Source: Musa acuminata AAA Group
Lineage: Eukaryota; Streptophyta; Magnoliopsida; Zingiberales; Musaceae
Reading direction: 5' to 3'
Length of the DNA stretch: 64,000 nt
Assembly (NCBI RefSeq): GCF_036884655.1
Contig: NC_088359.1
Coordinates: 17,736,501-17,800,500, forward strand
Program-made: the position numbers and the translations under genes
Shown: positions 33,526-45,143 of the stretch, in pieces
How the letters are laid out: each line of letters begins with the position of its first letter
How positions within the stretch are numbered: the first letter of the stretch is position 1
The notes under the pieces: model-generated
What the model saw: the letters and a program-made list of their open reading frames with translations, nothing else
What the model was told of the DNA's origin: nothing
Databases searched by the model: none

Positions 33526-34673
33526 AACTTATCAAAATTACCAGTAAGACTATCATGCTCATTTTTTAGCAATTTATATTTTCTACTAATAATCTTACAT
33601 TTATCAAATAAGTCATGGAAGGTATTTAATAATTCATCAAATGATAAATCTACATCTATTAAATTCGTTACCTCCTCTCCGATGGCCATTAAGGCGTAGT
33701 AAGCAACTTACTCGGTGTTGGACTCCTCTTCTTCGGACGCGCTCGAGTCATCCCACGTTGCTTTGAGTGCCTTCTTCTTTTATGTTCTCTTTTTGGCTTG
33801 GGGACAATCACTCTTGTAGTGTCCCGGATTTTTGCACTCATAGCAAATAACTTGGTCCTTTTTGGGTTCAAGTTTATTTTTCGCGTCATTCTTAAACTTG
33901 TTTCTTTTAATGAATTTTTTAAATTTTCTTGTTAGAAGTGCCAAGTTATCGTCATAGTCCTCATCACTTGAGTTTTCTCTCAAGTGGTCTTCTGAAGTTC
34001 TAAGTGCCAATTCATTCCTGTTCTTTGGAAAGATGTCTTCTTGCTCTTCATGAGCTTTGCAAGTCATCTCGTATGTCATTAATGACCCGATTAGTTCTTC
34101 GAGAGGGAAGTTGTTTAGATCTTTCGCCTCTTGAATAACAGTGACTTTAGGATCCCAACTCTTAGGAAGGGATCTTAGAATCTTATTTACGAGCTCAAAA
34201 TCCGAAAAACTTTTTCCGAGTCCTTTTAGACCGTTGACGACATCCGTGAAACAGGTAAACATGTCGCCAATAGTCTCACTCGGTTTCATCCGGAAAAGTT
34301 CAAAAGAATGTAACAAAAGATTGATTTTTGACTCTTTCACTCTACTTGTACCTTCGTGAGTCACTTCGAGTGTGTGCCAAATATCAAATGCAGTTTCACA
34401 AACCGAAACACGGTTGAACTCTTTTTTATCAAGCGCACAAAATAAGGCATTCATAGCCTTTGCATTAAGAGCGAAAGCCTTCTTCTCCAATTTATTCCAA
34501 TCGATCATTGGAAGAGAAGACTTCGAAAATCCATTTTCGACAAGATTCCAAAGTTCAAAATCCATAGAAATAAGAAAGATCCTCATTCGGGTCTTCCAAT
34601 AGGTGTAGTCCATCCCATTGAACATGGGTGGACGTGTAATAGAATGGCCCTCTTGGTTTCTGGCGTATGCCAT
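33526..34673 (-). pseudogene. M gag N-terminal part
   Basis: Minus-strand gag starting at MAYARNQEGHS with RPPMFNGMDYTYWKTRMRIF, MNALFCALDKKE and TIGDMFTCFTDVVN. The first zinc knuckle CYECKNPGHYKSDC lies near 33810-33850. An uninterrupted 297-codon frame ends at a stop near 33780 where related copies have a sense codon; the frame continues (MAIGEEVTNL, SFDELLNTFHDLFD) to the A insertion at 33525. The C-terminal part is 25279-24900. Confidence 0.9.
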
Positions 34674-34709
34674 TTCTCTTGGGTTTTAATCCGTTAGAGA
34701 GTTAACCCC

Positions 34710-34721
34710 GCTCTGATACCA
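34710..34721 (-). promoter_or_regulatory. M primer-binding site
   Basis: The complement reads TGGTATCAGAGC, two bases inside the 5' LTR end at 34724, the tRNA-iMet type. Confidence 0.9.
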
Positions 34722-34723
34722 AT

Positions 34724-36003
34724 TGTTAGGATCAAGAGCACTAAGAGGGGGGGGGGTGAATTAGTGTAGCGGAAAACCTTCAGCGATTAAAATCGAAAAC
34801 TGCATTCGTTCGATAGAAGTGATTTTGTTAAGAAAGCTGATTCGTAAACCACTTTAACTTGAGATAAGGCGAGATACAGTTAAAGCAAAGATATAAAGGC
34901 AGTTTGCAGTTATAATGGAAATCAAAACGTAAGCGCAAACTGAAATACGACGTTCGTACAATAAAACTGATTTGCGTCTTAAACCCCGATTCGGAAAGCA
35001 CTGAACTTTGAAACACGTTCGTAAAAACACAGAAGGTAGTAAGCTATTGAAGAGGTTTGTAGTAAAGATAAGATGCTGAAAGTAAATGCAAACCGAGATT
35101 TAGAGTGGTTCGGTCAATCTTGACCTACTCCACTTTTGGCTTCCTCCACCGACGAGGTCACCGACGTCAACTAGAGGCCTTGCTTCAATAGGCGAAGGCC
35201 AACCACCCTTTTATAGTTTCACTCCTTTTGACGGGCTTAGGAGACAACCCTTACATAATTTTCTCTCCTCTCTATACAACTCAGAACTAGGAAGAAAAGA
35301 GGTAGAAGAACTTTTGGCCTCTACAATAATTTTGAGCTCTAAGAATCAGAGAAAAAGATCAAGATTTCAGTCTAAGTTCATACCATTTCAGTGCTGAATG
35401 GGTGGGGTAGTTTTAGGCCTCAACCCAATTCAAATTTGGAGCTCAAAACTATCAATTCCCGGAATTCCGAGATCAGGCGGTTGCACCTCCTGACTGGAGC
35501 GGTTGCACCGCCTGGCAGAGCTCGAAGACTGAGCCTCTGGGCGGTGCCACCTCCTGTCAGGGGCGGTTGCACCTCCTGCCAGAGCTCGAAGACCGAGCTC
35601 AGGCGATTGCACCTCCTGACTGAGGCGATTGCACCGCCTAGCAAAGCTCAAAGACCGAGCTCAGGTGGTGCCACCTCCTGTCAAGGGAGGTTGCCCCGCC
35701 CAATCTCGCTCGGAGACTGAGCCCAGGCGGTGCCACCGCCTGGCTGGAGTAGTTGCACCTCCCAGTCTCGCTCGGAGACTGAGCCCAGGTGGTGCAACCT
35801 CTTGCCTTGGGCGGTTCAACCGCCTGGCAGAAATCAGGGTCCGAATGGGTTTATCCATTTAGCCCAATTTACGTTTTTCAGGGGCCCAATTGCTAACTAT
35901 GATATTCCCTAAGACATTTATTGCAACTTGCTTTGATGCGTCAATCGCTTCTTCCGACGAGCTTCCGGCGAACTTCCGTCGTTCATTCGATGAACCCTCG
36001 GAG
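34724..36003 (-). repeat. M 5' LTR, first piece
   Basis: Starts TGTTAGGATCAAGAG and is interrupted after cggag (35999-36003) by N. The array at about 35474-35824 corresponds to that of the 3' LTR. At the TATA position (35407-35414) the plus strand reads tagtttta instead of tatttata, so the promoter box is damaged in this LTR. The LTR resumes at 45835. Confidence 0.88.
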
Positions 36004-37766
36004 TGTTGAATCTCGGATTCTGATTATGAAGTCAATTGTCATTTGTTGTCTAATCTATGTGTTAAGATAAGTGTGCAGGATTAACTACAATGAAAGTAAA
36101 ACATGCAGCAGGAGTTACGCCGGAGTCATGACAATGATCACGTTGGGAGTTCGAGAGCTCGACGGAAGTTCGGACAGTCGTCGGAGGTTCTGCGGGAACA
36201 AATCCGAGAAGTCCAAAAGCTTGCCAAAGAAGCTCGTCAGAACTCGCCAAGTGGATCGTCGCAAGTCCAGGAGTTTGCCAGAAGTCCGCAGGAGCATCAC
36301 CGAGGGTTCATCGGATGATCGACGGAAGTTCGCCGGAAGAAGCGATTGACGCACCGGAGCAAGCTGCAGAAATTGTCTTAGGATTTATCGTAGTTAGCAC
36401 TAATGATTAAGTTGAAAATGGGAGTTGATCCCATTAGCTTAATCTTGGGGCAATTGGGCACTTGAAAAACCCAAATTGGGCCGAATGGATCAACCCATTC
36501 GGACCCTGGTTGCTGTGGGAGGTGCAACCGCCCAAGCCAGGAGGTAGCACCGCCTGGGCTAAGTCTCCCAGGGAGACTGGGCGGTGCAACCGCCCCAGCC
36601 AGGAGGTGCAACCACCTGGGCTCAGTCTCGGAGCGAGACTGGGCGGTGCAACCTCTCCTGACAAGAGGTGGCATCGCTTGAGCTCAAGTTTCGAGCTCTG
36701 CCAAGCAGTGCAACCGCCCCAGTCAGGAGGTGCAACCGCCTGAGCTCGGTCTTCGAGCTCTGGTAGAGAGGTGCAACCGCCCCTGACAGAGGTGGCACCA
36801 CCCAAAGGCTTAGTCTTCGAGCTCTGCCAAGCAGTGCAACCGCCCCAGTCAGGAAGTGCAACCGCTTGATCCCAGAATTCCGGGAATTGACAGTTTTGAG
36901 CTCCAAATTTAAACTGGGTTGGGGCCTATAAATACCCCACCCATTCAGCACTGAAAGGAAAAAACTTACACTCGAAATCTTGATATATTTCTATGATTCT
37001 TAGAGCTCAAAACTGTTGTAAAGGCCAAAAGTTCTCCTCCTTCTGTTCTTCAAATGTTGAGTTGTAAAGAGAGGAGAGAAAACTTCTGTAAGGGTTGTCT
37101 CCTAAGCCCGTCAAAAGGAGTGAATCTGTGAAAGGGTGGTTGGCCTTCGCCTATTGAAGGAAGGCCTCTAGTTGACGTCGGTGACCTCATCGGTGGAAGA
37201 AGCCAAAAGTGTAGTAGGTCTAGATTGACCGAACCACTCTAAATCTCGGTTTGTATTTCCTTTGAGCATTTTACCTTCACTGCAAACTTCTCAATTGCTT
37301 ACTGCCTTCTGCGATTGTATGAACAAGTTTCTAAGTTCAGAACTTTCCGAAAATGCGTTTAGACGTAAATCATTTTTCTGTACGATCATCATATTTCAGT
37401 TTACGTTTACATTTTGATTTCAATCATAACTGTTTACTACCTTCTGCGATCTTACGAACAAGTTTCTAAGTTCGAAACTTTCCAAATCTGCGTTTAGACG
37501 TAAATCGGCTTTTATCGTATGAACGTCGCATTTCAGTTTGCGCTTGTATTCTGTTTTCCATCATAAACTGCAAACTGCCTTCGTAGATCTACTTTAACGT
37601 CTTCTCGCTTAATCTCAAGTTAAAGTAATCTTAGAATCGGCTTTCACATCGAAATCGTTTTTATCGAACGAACGCAGCTTTCATTTTAATCGCTGAAAAA
37701 TTTTCGCTGCACTAATTCACCCCCCCCCCCCCCCCCCCCCCCCTCTTAGTGCTCTTGATCCTAACA
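36004..37766 (+). repeat. N 5' LTR
   Basis: 1763 bp, TGTTGAATCTCGG...TGATCCTAACA, same family as the M LTR. TATAAATA at 36927-36934, array of GGCGGTGCAACCGCC-type units at about 36510-36870. Near the end is a run of 24 C (37720-37743) where related LTRs have 7-9. Confidence 0.9.
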
Positions 37767-37768
37767 AT

Positions 37769-37780
37769 TGGTATCAGAGC
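37769..37780 (+). promoter_or_regulatory. N primer-binding site
   Basis: TGGTATCAGAGC, two bases after the LTR end: the standard tRNA-iMet type site, intact. Confidence 0.9.
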
Positions 37781-37816
37781 TCAGTTAACTCTCAAATGGA
37801 TTAAAACCCAAGAGAG

Positions 37817-39400
37817 ATGGCTTACGCCGGAAACCAAGAGGGTCATTCTATTACACGTCCACCCATGTTCAATGGGATGGACTACACCTATTGGAAGACC
37901 CGAATGAGGATCTTTCTTATTTCTATGGATTTTGAACTTTGGAATCTTGTCGAGAATGATTTTTCGAAGTCTTCTCTTCCAATAATCGATTGGAATGATT
38001 TGGAGAAGAAGGCTTTTGCTCTTAATGCAAAGGCTATGAATGCCTTATTTTGTGCACTTGATAAAAACGAGTTTAATCGTGTTTCGATTTGTGAAACCGC
38101 ATTTGATATTTGGCACACACTCGAAGTTACTCATGAAGGCACAAGTAGAGTGAAAGAGTCAAAAATCAATCTTTTGTTACACTCTTTCGAACTTTTCCGG
38201 ATAAAACCGAGTGAGACTATTGGCAACATGTTTACCCGTTTCACGGATGTCGTCAACGGTCTAAAAGGACTCGGAAAATTTTTTTCGGATTTTGAGCTCG
38301 TAAATAAGATTCTAAGATCCCTTCCTAAGAGTTGGGATCCTAAAGTCACTACTATTCAAGAGGCGAAAGATCTAAACAACTTCCCTCTTGAAGAACTAAT
38401 TGGGTAATTAATGACCTACGAGATGACTTGCAAAGCTCATGAAGAGCAAGAAGACATCCTTCCAAAGAACAGGAAGGATATGGCACTTAGAACTTTGGAA
38501 GACCACTTGAAAGAAAACTCATGTGATGAGGACTGTGACGATGACTTGGCACTTCTAACAAGAAAATTTTAAAAATTCATTAAAAGAAACAAGATTAAGA
38601 ATGACACTAAAAATAAACTTGAACCCAAGAAGGACCAAGTTATTTGCTATGAGTGCAAAAAGCCGGGACACTACAAGAGTGATTGTCCCCAAGCCAAAAA
38701 GAGAACAACAAAGAAGAAGGCGCTCAAAGTAACATGGGATGATTCGAGCGCGTCCGAAGAAGAGGAGTCCAACACCGAGCAAGTTGTTCATTATACCTTA
38801 ATGGCCATCAGAGAGGAGGTAACAAATTTATTAGATGCAGATTTATCTTTTGATGAATTATTAAATGCCTTCCATGACTTATTTGATGAATGCAAGATTA
38901 TCAATAGAAAATATAAATTGCTAAAAAAGGAGCATGATAGTCTTACTTGTGATTTTGATAAGTTAAAAACTGAATATCATGATAGTTTAGATCCATGCAT
39001 CAAATGCCATGATCTAGAAACTCTCCAAAAAGAAAACTTGCTACTTAAGGACACCTTAAAGAAATTTGAGGTTGGTAGCAAGTCACTGAACATGATCCTT
39101 GCAAACAAGGGTCACATTCCCAAAAGAAGTGGAATTGGATTTGTGAGAAGTCCTCACCAAAATCCAACCACCTTCATAAAAGGCCCCATCTTACATGTTC
39201 GACACTAAAGCAAATGCAACTTTTGTTGCAAACTTGGACACAGGACGCATTATTGTCTATTCAAGAAAATTAGTCCGAATAAATTAATTTGGGTCCCTAA
39301 AGGAACAATGATAAATTCTATGCAACATGATAGAAAATGTAGATCTATTTGTGAGGCACCCAAAAGCAAATGGGTACCTAAAAATTATCCCTTCCTGTAA
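37817..39400 (+). pseudogene. N gag, with point stop codons
   Basis: Sirevirus gag in a single frame without frameshift. It starts MAYAGNQEGHS with RPPMFNGMDYTYWK, LFCALDKNEFNRV and NMFTRFTDVVNGL. The first zinc knuckle CYECKKPGHYKSDC is at about 38647-38688, the second begins CNFCCKLGH (about 39217). Stops lie at about 38405 (TCA-to-TAA type), 38569 and 39206. It closely resembles M gag and ends where pol should begin (WVPKNYPFL then stop). After that the sequence changes to unrelated DNA. Confidence 0.88.
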
Positions 39401-39421
39401 AAATATTAAAAATATAAAAAT

Positions 39422-39509
39422 TTTAGGCTAGAGCAAGAAATAATATTCTGCTCCTTGATTCTCGATATTCATAACCCAAAAAGGAACTCGCAATGCTCTC
39501 TAGCCTAAA
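39422..39509. repeat. Inverted repeat at the gag/foreign-segment junction of N
   Basis: tttaggctagagca (39422-39435) is mirrored by tgctctctagcctaaa (39494-39509), a 14-bp stem with a 2-base bulge around a loop of about 58 bases. It lies where similarity to M ends (the M text TAAGCTAGGAGCAAGAG is still recognisable in the left arm). It may be chance or a mark of the recombination that created N. Confidence 0.5.
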
Positions 39510-39904
39510 TTACAGACGGAGATTATAAATTTAAAATCACAAATGCAACTTAGATACAACCTTATTTGACTTTTCAGAATTAGAAACGTATGATTCCCAA
39601 ATTCACATATCCCCTGGATTTTCGAACCCATCAATTTCATCCGTTCATAACCTTCGAATCTAACTCTGTATCATGAAGTGACTAAGTCTGTCATGAACTT
39701 GCAAGACTTACCAACTTGAAGAAACTATCACAAACATGCGTACGACATTGAGAGTATGCACGTTAAAAATCTATCTTGATCGTGGAAAAGTCCTTGTCTT
39801 AAAATAAAAATTCTTACGTAATTACATAAGTAAAGTTGATTACTCTGAATGAAAATTCTCCTCAAGACAGAAAAACTCTCATATCAGATCACACTGATCA
39901 GAAC

Positions 39905-40150
39905 AAGTGCTCACCGCCTGTAGGTGGTGGCACTGCCCCAGCTGGAGGTAGCACCTCCAGCTGTCACGTGTTGCAAGTGGTTGCACCGCTCCAGCCAGAG
40001 GTGCAACTGCCCGCAACTCTGCCCCTTTTTAACCCAAGCTAGGGTCGGCGGTGAAACCGACCCCAACTCACTCCCTTCCCTCCTCTGCTCTTCCAAGCCT
40101 CCTCTATCCCCATTTCTCCCATCTCAGCATCCCAAATACCCCTCATTTCG
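39905..40150 (+). promoter_or_regulatory. LTR-promoter-like stretch upstream of the N ORF
   Basis: 39905-40050 contains GC-rich units resembling the LTR arrays (ggtggtggcactgcc, gaggtagcacctcc, gtggttgcaccgctcc, aggtgcaactgcc). About 80 bp further on, cccaaatacccctcatttcg (40131-40150) resembles the LTR core-promoter text, which has cctataaatacccctcaaat there, but without a proper TATA. A pyrimidine-rich leader follows up to the ATG at 40278. It may be a borrowed promoter module; this is inferred from similarity by eye. Confidence 0.4.
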
Positions 40151-40277
40151 AAGCAAAGCATCAACAATCCTTCCCTCTCTTGAAGATCTCACTAAGGTAC
40201 TCTCTAAGAAGCCCTTAAACTATGTTTTTTGACTCATTTACTCTTGCTCATCACTATTGTTCTAAACAGTAGTAGTT

Positions 40278-41387
40278 ATGGGATCTAGAAGATCCTCAAG
40301 GGACAAAGGAAAGAGGAGATTAGTAGAAGATTTTGATCTTACCCTTTTCGATTCAAAATACCATGCTGAAAATTTTTCTTCTTTCGAACTTAGGAGTGTC
40401 AATAAGGGAAAATACGTAGACTTAAATGAACTAAGAGACTTAGAGACAATCCAATGGTTTGCAAACTTAGATCTACTTCCAATTTTGCAAATTAACGAAC
40501 CCATCTATCTAAGACTTGTTAGATTGTTTTACAACAACATACAAGTAGATGAAGAAGAAAGAATGTCCACCTATCTTTTAGGACAACACATCTCAATTAC
40601 GGATAGATTCATTTGCGACATGATAGGCATTCCCATGAAAAGTAGAGGACTGTACTTTAGAGGATCATGGGATGATGAAACTGTTGGAACAACATACGTT
40701 GAAGCCCTAGGAACAATTTTTGCCAATCCCAACTTAGCATTTGTTCCTAAAAGTTATGAACATCTACTGCCTCTAAACACTAAGGTACTTCATCATATCC
40801 TAACTAGCATCATTCTCCCTAAACAATACCATCATGATGAAGTAAGCCAATTAGAATTAGGAACTATGTATTTGATCATGAAAGGACATGACATCTGTCT
40901 TGGTTATCTTATCCAACAAAACATGTTAGAACTATCTAAGAAAGACATGATGCTCCGATATGGTGGTATAATAACTAGAATAATGAAAGCCTACGATATT
41001 CTAATACCACCGGAAGAAGAAGTAATAAAAGTAGATAGATTTAGCATAATTAATAAAAATCTACTTCACCGATTAAGATGTTTTTATAGAAACGGTAACT
41101 GGGTTAGAATGCCAAGAAGAACTGATCCCCCTCAACCTGAACCAGAACCGGAAACACCAGTATTTAGGGGTACCCAATCTCCTCCGATCTGTCCCTTTGA
41201 GGAAACACATCCATTTGAGCAAACTCATACATCATCTGTCGAAGATATTGGGATTCGGATGGACCGATTCGAACAAAGACAAGAACGGCTTGAGCAACGA
41301 CAAGATCAAATCCTATCTAAGCTGCAGCAAATTCATCGTCAATTTGACTCCTTGTTTAGGCACTTTAATTTTTCACCTCATGAATGA
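40278..41387 (+). CDS. 369-codon intact ORF replacing pol in element N
   Basis: Function unknown. The frame opens MGSRRSSRDKGKRR, a basic, nuclear-signal-like start. Residues about 25-270 form a compact mixed region with FANLDLLPILQINEPIY, LVRLFYNNI, LLGQHISITDRFICDMIGI and LYFRGSWDD. This pattern (short-loop FY.N, then a region ending in (D/E).(I/L)GIP) reminds me of the plant putative transposon-associated domain found in many uncharacterised plant proteins, but I cannot confirm it. A Pro/Glu linker lies at about 283-294. A Gln/Glu/Arg-rich probable coiled coil (RFEQRQERLEQRQDQIL) covers about 326-359. No RT, protease, integrase or zinc knuckle. It is the longest undamaged non-retroviral-type frame here, whereas the adjoining gag has three stops. 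Confidence 0.6.
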   Translation: MGSRRSSRDKGKRRLVEDFDLTLFDSKYHAENFSSFELRSVNKGKYVDLNELRDLETIQWFANLDLLPILQINEPIYLRLVRLFYNNIQVDEEERMSTYLLGQHISITDRFICDMIGIPMKSRGLYFRGSWDDETVGTTYVEALGTIFANPNLAFVPKSYEHLLPLNTKVLHHILTSIILPKQYHHDEVSQLELGTMYLIMKGHDICLGYLIQQNMLELSKKDMMLRYGGIITRIMKAYDILIPPEEEVIKVDRFSIINKNLLHRLRCFYRNGNWVRMPRRTDPPQPEPEPETPVFRGTQSPPICPFEETHPFEQTHTSSVEDIGIRMDRFEQRQERLEQRQDQILSKLQQIHRQFDSLFRHFNFSPHE

Positions 41388-41670
41388 GCTTGTATGAACA
41401 CAATCATCTGTTGTTATTGTAAACTCCTTATGTTACTCACCATGATGTGCTTTGACTTGATCCTTGATATGGTTACCTGATATATTTTGAGCATATGTAG
41501 AGTTATAAATATCTATCGTGGTAAATATATGCCCTGTGCCTTGTGGTAAATATAAACTAAATGGTTATCTCGGATTTTATATTGAAACTAAAAGTTTTGA
41601 AAACCTTGTGCTTTGATTTCCATGATAAATATAGTTTGAAAAAGTGATATACCAATGCAGTTGATAAGTC

Positions 41671-41784
41671 ATTGTCATTGATACTAAACATCAACTAGCC
41701 GATATTTTTACAAAACCTCTAAGTGAAGAACAATTTGATTTTATAAGAAGAGAATTAGGAATGTTGATGTATCCGAATACTTAA
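41671..41784 (+). pseudogene. N residual RNase H C-terminus
   Basis: From about [19 protein letters not shown] to ELGMLMYPNT and TAA, this matches the last 38 codons of M RNase H (ELGMLMCPNT). Text upstream of cattgatactaaacatc does not match. It marks the right breakpoint of the pol replacement and shows that N derives from an M-like element. Confidence 0.85.
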
Positions 41785-42606
41785 ACTAGTTAAAATTACT
41801 TTTCGGACTTTATTGAATGATCTAATCACTTTATTGCCATGTGTTGAAATGTTTTGATTTTTGAAAAACTGTAGCATAATCTTGTCCGAATGCATGAAAG
41901 AATTCATCTCATTTTCGGACTCGCTTAACAGTTGGAATGACAAAAATCAAACACACTCTTATGAAAAATATTTTTTTCGAAATGGATTTGATAAAAGGAC
42001 TTTCCTCCTTCATGCACAAAGAATTATAACATACAAGGAGAAGAAGTATTCAAAGCATTATACTTATCATGTCTTCCTTTATATGCTTGATAACTTGTTT
42101 ATATTGTTCTCCTGGTATCACATCTACCATGCTTTTTGTTGATGACAAAGGGGGAGAAATATATAAATTGGTTTGATGCTATAAACACTGATGCTATGAT
42201 TATGCCATGCCTGCATCATCAAGAGATATATGAAAAGATGTCATGCAACACTTGCTAAAATATAAGAAATGTGTGCATCATGTAATGATATTAAAATCTT
42301 ACTTCACAGCTTTACATGTTGATATCTTACAAAGACATGAATTGCGACTATTACCATCATTCAAACTTGTAATGTAAAATTTGAAAATGAATGTCAAGCC
42401 TTGACATCATCTTCAAAGAGATACATATTGATAGGAATCATGATGGGAATATTGATAAGTTCAAATTATTTTAACATATCAATATGTCTCTTGAATTTAT
42501 AAGGTTTTAAATTCAAGAATGACTTATCTCATGTATGGCATATAGACAGGGGGAGTTAAGGTTAACTCCATTATCAATTGATTATCATCATCAAAAAGGG
42601 GGAGAT
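41785..42606 (+). other. N noncoding 3' region with purine tracts
   Basis: AT-rich, no gene seen, colinear with the M 3' region (complement of 12474-13620). It contains AAAGGGGGAGAAA (42147-42159) after TTTTTGTTGATGAC, CAGGGGGAGTTAAG (about 42547-42560), and the LTR-adjacent polypurine tract AAAAAGGGGGAGA (42593-42605). Confidence 0.72.
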
Positions 42607-43655
42607 TGTTGAATCTCGGATTTTGATGATGAAGTTAATTGTCATTTGTTGTCTAATCTATGTGTTAAGATAAGTGTGCAGGATTAACTACGATGAAAGT
42701 AAGACATGCAGCAGGAGTTGTGCCGGAGTCATGACAATGATCACGTTGGGAGTTCGAGAGCTCGACGGAAGTTCAGACAGTCGTCGGAGTTTCTACGGGA
42801 ACAAATCCGAGAAGTCCAGAAGCTTGCCAAAGAAGCTCGTCGGAACTCGCCAAGTGGATCGTCGCAAGTCCAGGAGTTTGCCGGAAGTCCGCAGGAGCAT
42901 CACCGAGGGTTCATCGGATGATCGACGGAAGTTCGCCGGAAACTCGCTGGAAGAAGCGATTGACGCACCAGAGCAAACTACAGAAATTGTCTTAGGATTT
43001 ATCGTAGTTAGCACTAATTACTAAGTTGAAAATGGGAGGTGATCCCATTAGCTTAATCTTGGGGCAATTGGGCCCCTAAAAAACCCAAATTGGGCCGAAT
43101 GGATCAACCCATTCGGACCCTGGTTGCTGTGGGAGGTGCAACCGCCCAAGCCAGGAGGTAGCACCGCCTAGGCTAAGTCTCCCAGGGAGACTGGGCGGTG
43201 CAACCGCCTGCGCTCAGTCTCCGAGCGAGACTGGGCGGTGCAACCTCTCCTAACAAGAAATGGCACTGCTTGAGCTCAAGTTTTGAGCTCTACCAGGCGG
43301 TGCAACCGCCCTAGTCAGGAGGTGTAACCGCCTGAGCTCGGTCTTCGAGCTCTGGCAGAGAGGTGCAACCGCCCCTGATAGAGGTGGCACCACCCAGAGG
43401 CTCAGTCTTCGAGCTCTACCAGGCGGTGCAACAGCCCCAGTCAAGAGGTGCAACCGCCTGATCCCGGAATGCCGGGAATTGACAGTTTTGAGCTCCAAAT
43501 TTGAACTGGGTTGGGGCCTATAAATACCCCACCCAATCAGCACTGAAAGGAAAAAACTTACACTCGAAATCTTCATATCTTTCTGTGATTCTTAGAGCTC
43601 AAAAATGTTGTAAAGGCCAAAAGTTCTCCTCCTTCTGTTCTTCAAAGGTTGAGTT
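42607..43655 (+). repeat. N 3' LTR, first piece
   Basis: TGTTGAATCTCGG start, array at about 43130-43463, TATAAATA at 43519-43526. Interrupted after gagtt (43651-43655) by a solo LTR; it resumes at 45144 and ends at 45829 (ATCCTAACA). Confidence 0.9.
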
Positions 43656-45138
43656 TGTTGAATCTCGGATTTTGATGATGAAGTCAATTGTCATTTGTTT
43701 GTCTAATCTGTGTGTTGAGATAAGTGTGCAGGATTAACTACGATGAAAGTAAGACATGCAGCAGGAGTTGCGCCGGAGTCATGACAATGATCACGTTGGG
43801 AGTTTGAGAGCTCGACGGAAGTTCGGACAGTCGTCGGAGGTTCTACGGGAACAAATCCGAGAAGTCCAGAAGCTTGCCAAAGGAGCTCATCGGAACTTGC
43901 CAAGTGGATTATCGCAAGTCCAGGAGTTTGCCGGAAGTCCGCAGGAGGATCACCGAGAGTTCGTTGGATGATCGACGAAAGTTCACCGGAAACTCGCCGG
44001 AAGAAGCGATTGACGCACCGGAGCAAGCTGCAGAATATGTCTTAGGAAATAATCGTAGTTAGCACATTGATTAAGTTAGAAATGGGAGGTGATCCCATTA
44101 GCTTAATCTTGGGGCAATTGGGCCCCTGAAAGAATCAAATTGGGCCGAATGGATTAACCCATTCAGACCCTGATTGCTGTGGGAGGTGCAACCGCCCAAG
44201 CCTGGAGGTAGCACCGCCCAGGCTATGACTCCCAACGAGACTAGGCGGTGCAACCGCCCCAGCCAAGAGGTGGCACCGCCCCGGGCTCAGTCTCCGAGCG
44301 AGACTGGGCGGTGCAACCTCTTCTGTCAAGAGGTAGCACCGCTAGAGCTCAAGTTTCGAGCTCTGCCAGGCGGTGCAACCTCCCCAGTCAGGTGGTGCAA
44401 CCGCCTGAGCTCGGTCTTCGGGCTTTGGCAAAGAGGTGCAACCACCCCTGACAGAGGTGGCACCGCCTAGAGGCTCAGTCTTCGAGCTCTGCTAGGCGGT
44501 GCAATCGCCTCAGTCAGGAGGTGCAACCGCCTGATCACGGAATTCCGGGAATTGACAGATTTGAGCTCCAAATTTGAACTGGGTTGGGGCCTATAAATAC
44601 CCCACCCATTCAGCACAGAAAGCACAGAACACACACTCGAAATCTTGTTTGCATTTCCTTTGAGCATTTTACCTTCACTACAAACTTCTCAATAGCTTAC
44701 TGCCCTCTGCGATTTTACGAACGAGTTTCAAGGTTCAGACGTAAATATGCGTTTAGACGTAAATCTTCGTTTAGACGTAAATCTGCTTTTTCGTATGATC
44801 ATCATATTGCAGATTGCGTTTACGTTTTGAGCTTTACCATAACTGCACACTGCCTTTATACTCCTGCTTAAACTGCGTCTTATCTAATCAAGTGATTTAC
44901 GAATCAGCATTTAGACGTAAATCAGTTTCTTCGTAGGAACGTCGTATTTCAGTTTCGCCGATATTCTGGTTTTCATCATAGCTGCAAACTGCCTGCATAG
45001 ATTGACTTTAACCTTGCTTAGTATCAACTTTCATACAGAAGTTGTTTTTATCGTTCGAATGCAGCTTTCGATTTTAATCGCAGAAAGTTTTCCGCTGCAC
45101 TAATTCACCCCCCCCTCTTAGTGCTCTCGATCCTAACA
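43656..45138 (+). mobile_element. Solo M/N-type LTR inserted in the N 3' LTR
   Basis: 1483-bp LTR TGTTGAATCTCGG...CGATCCTAACA with perfect duplication gagtt (43651-43655 and 45139-45143). TATAAATA at 44592-44599; array at about 44182-44533. No internal region. It belongs to the same family as the LTR it entered. Confidence 0.9.
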
Positions 45139-45143
45139 GAGTT

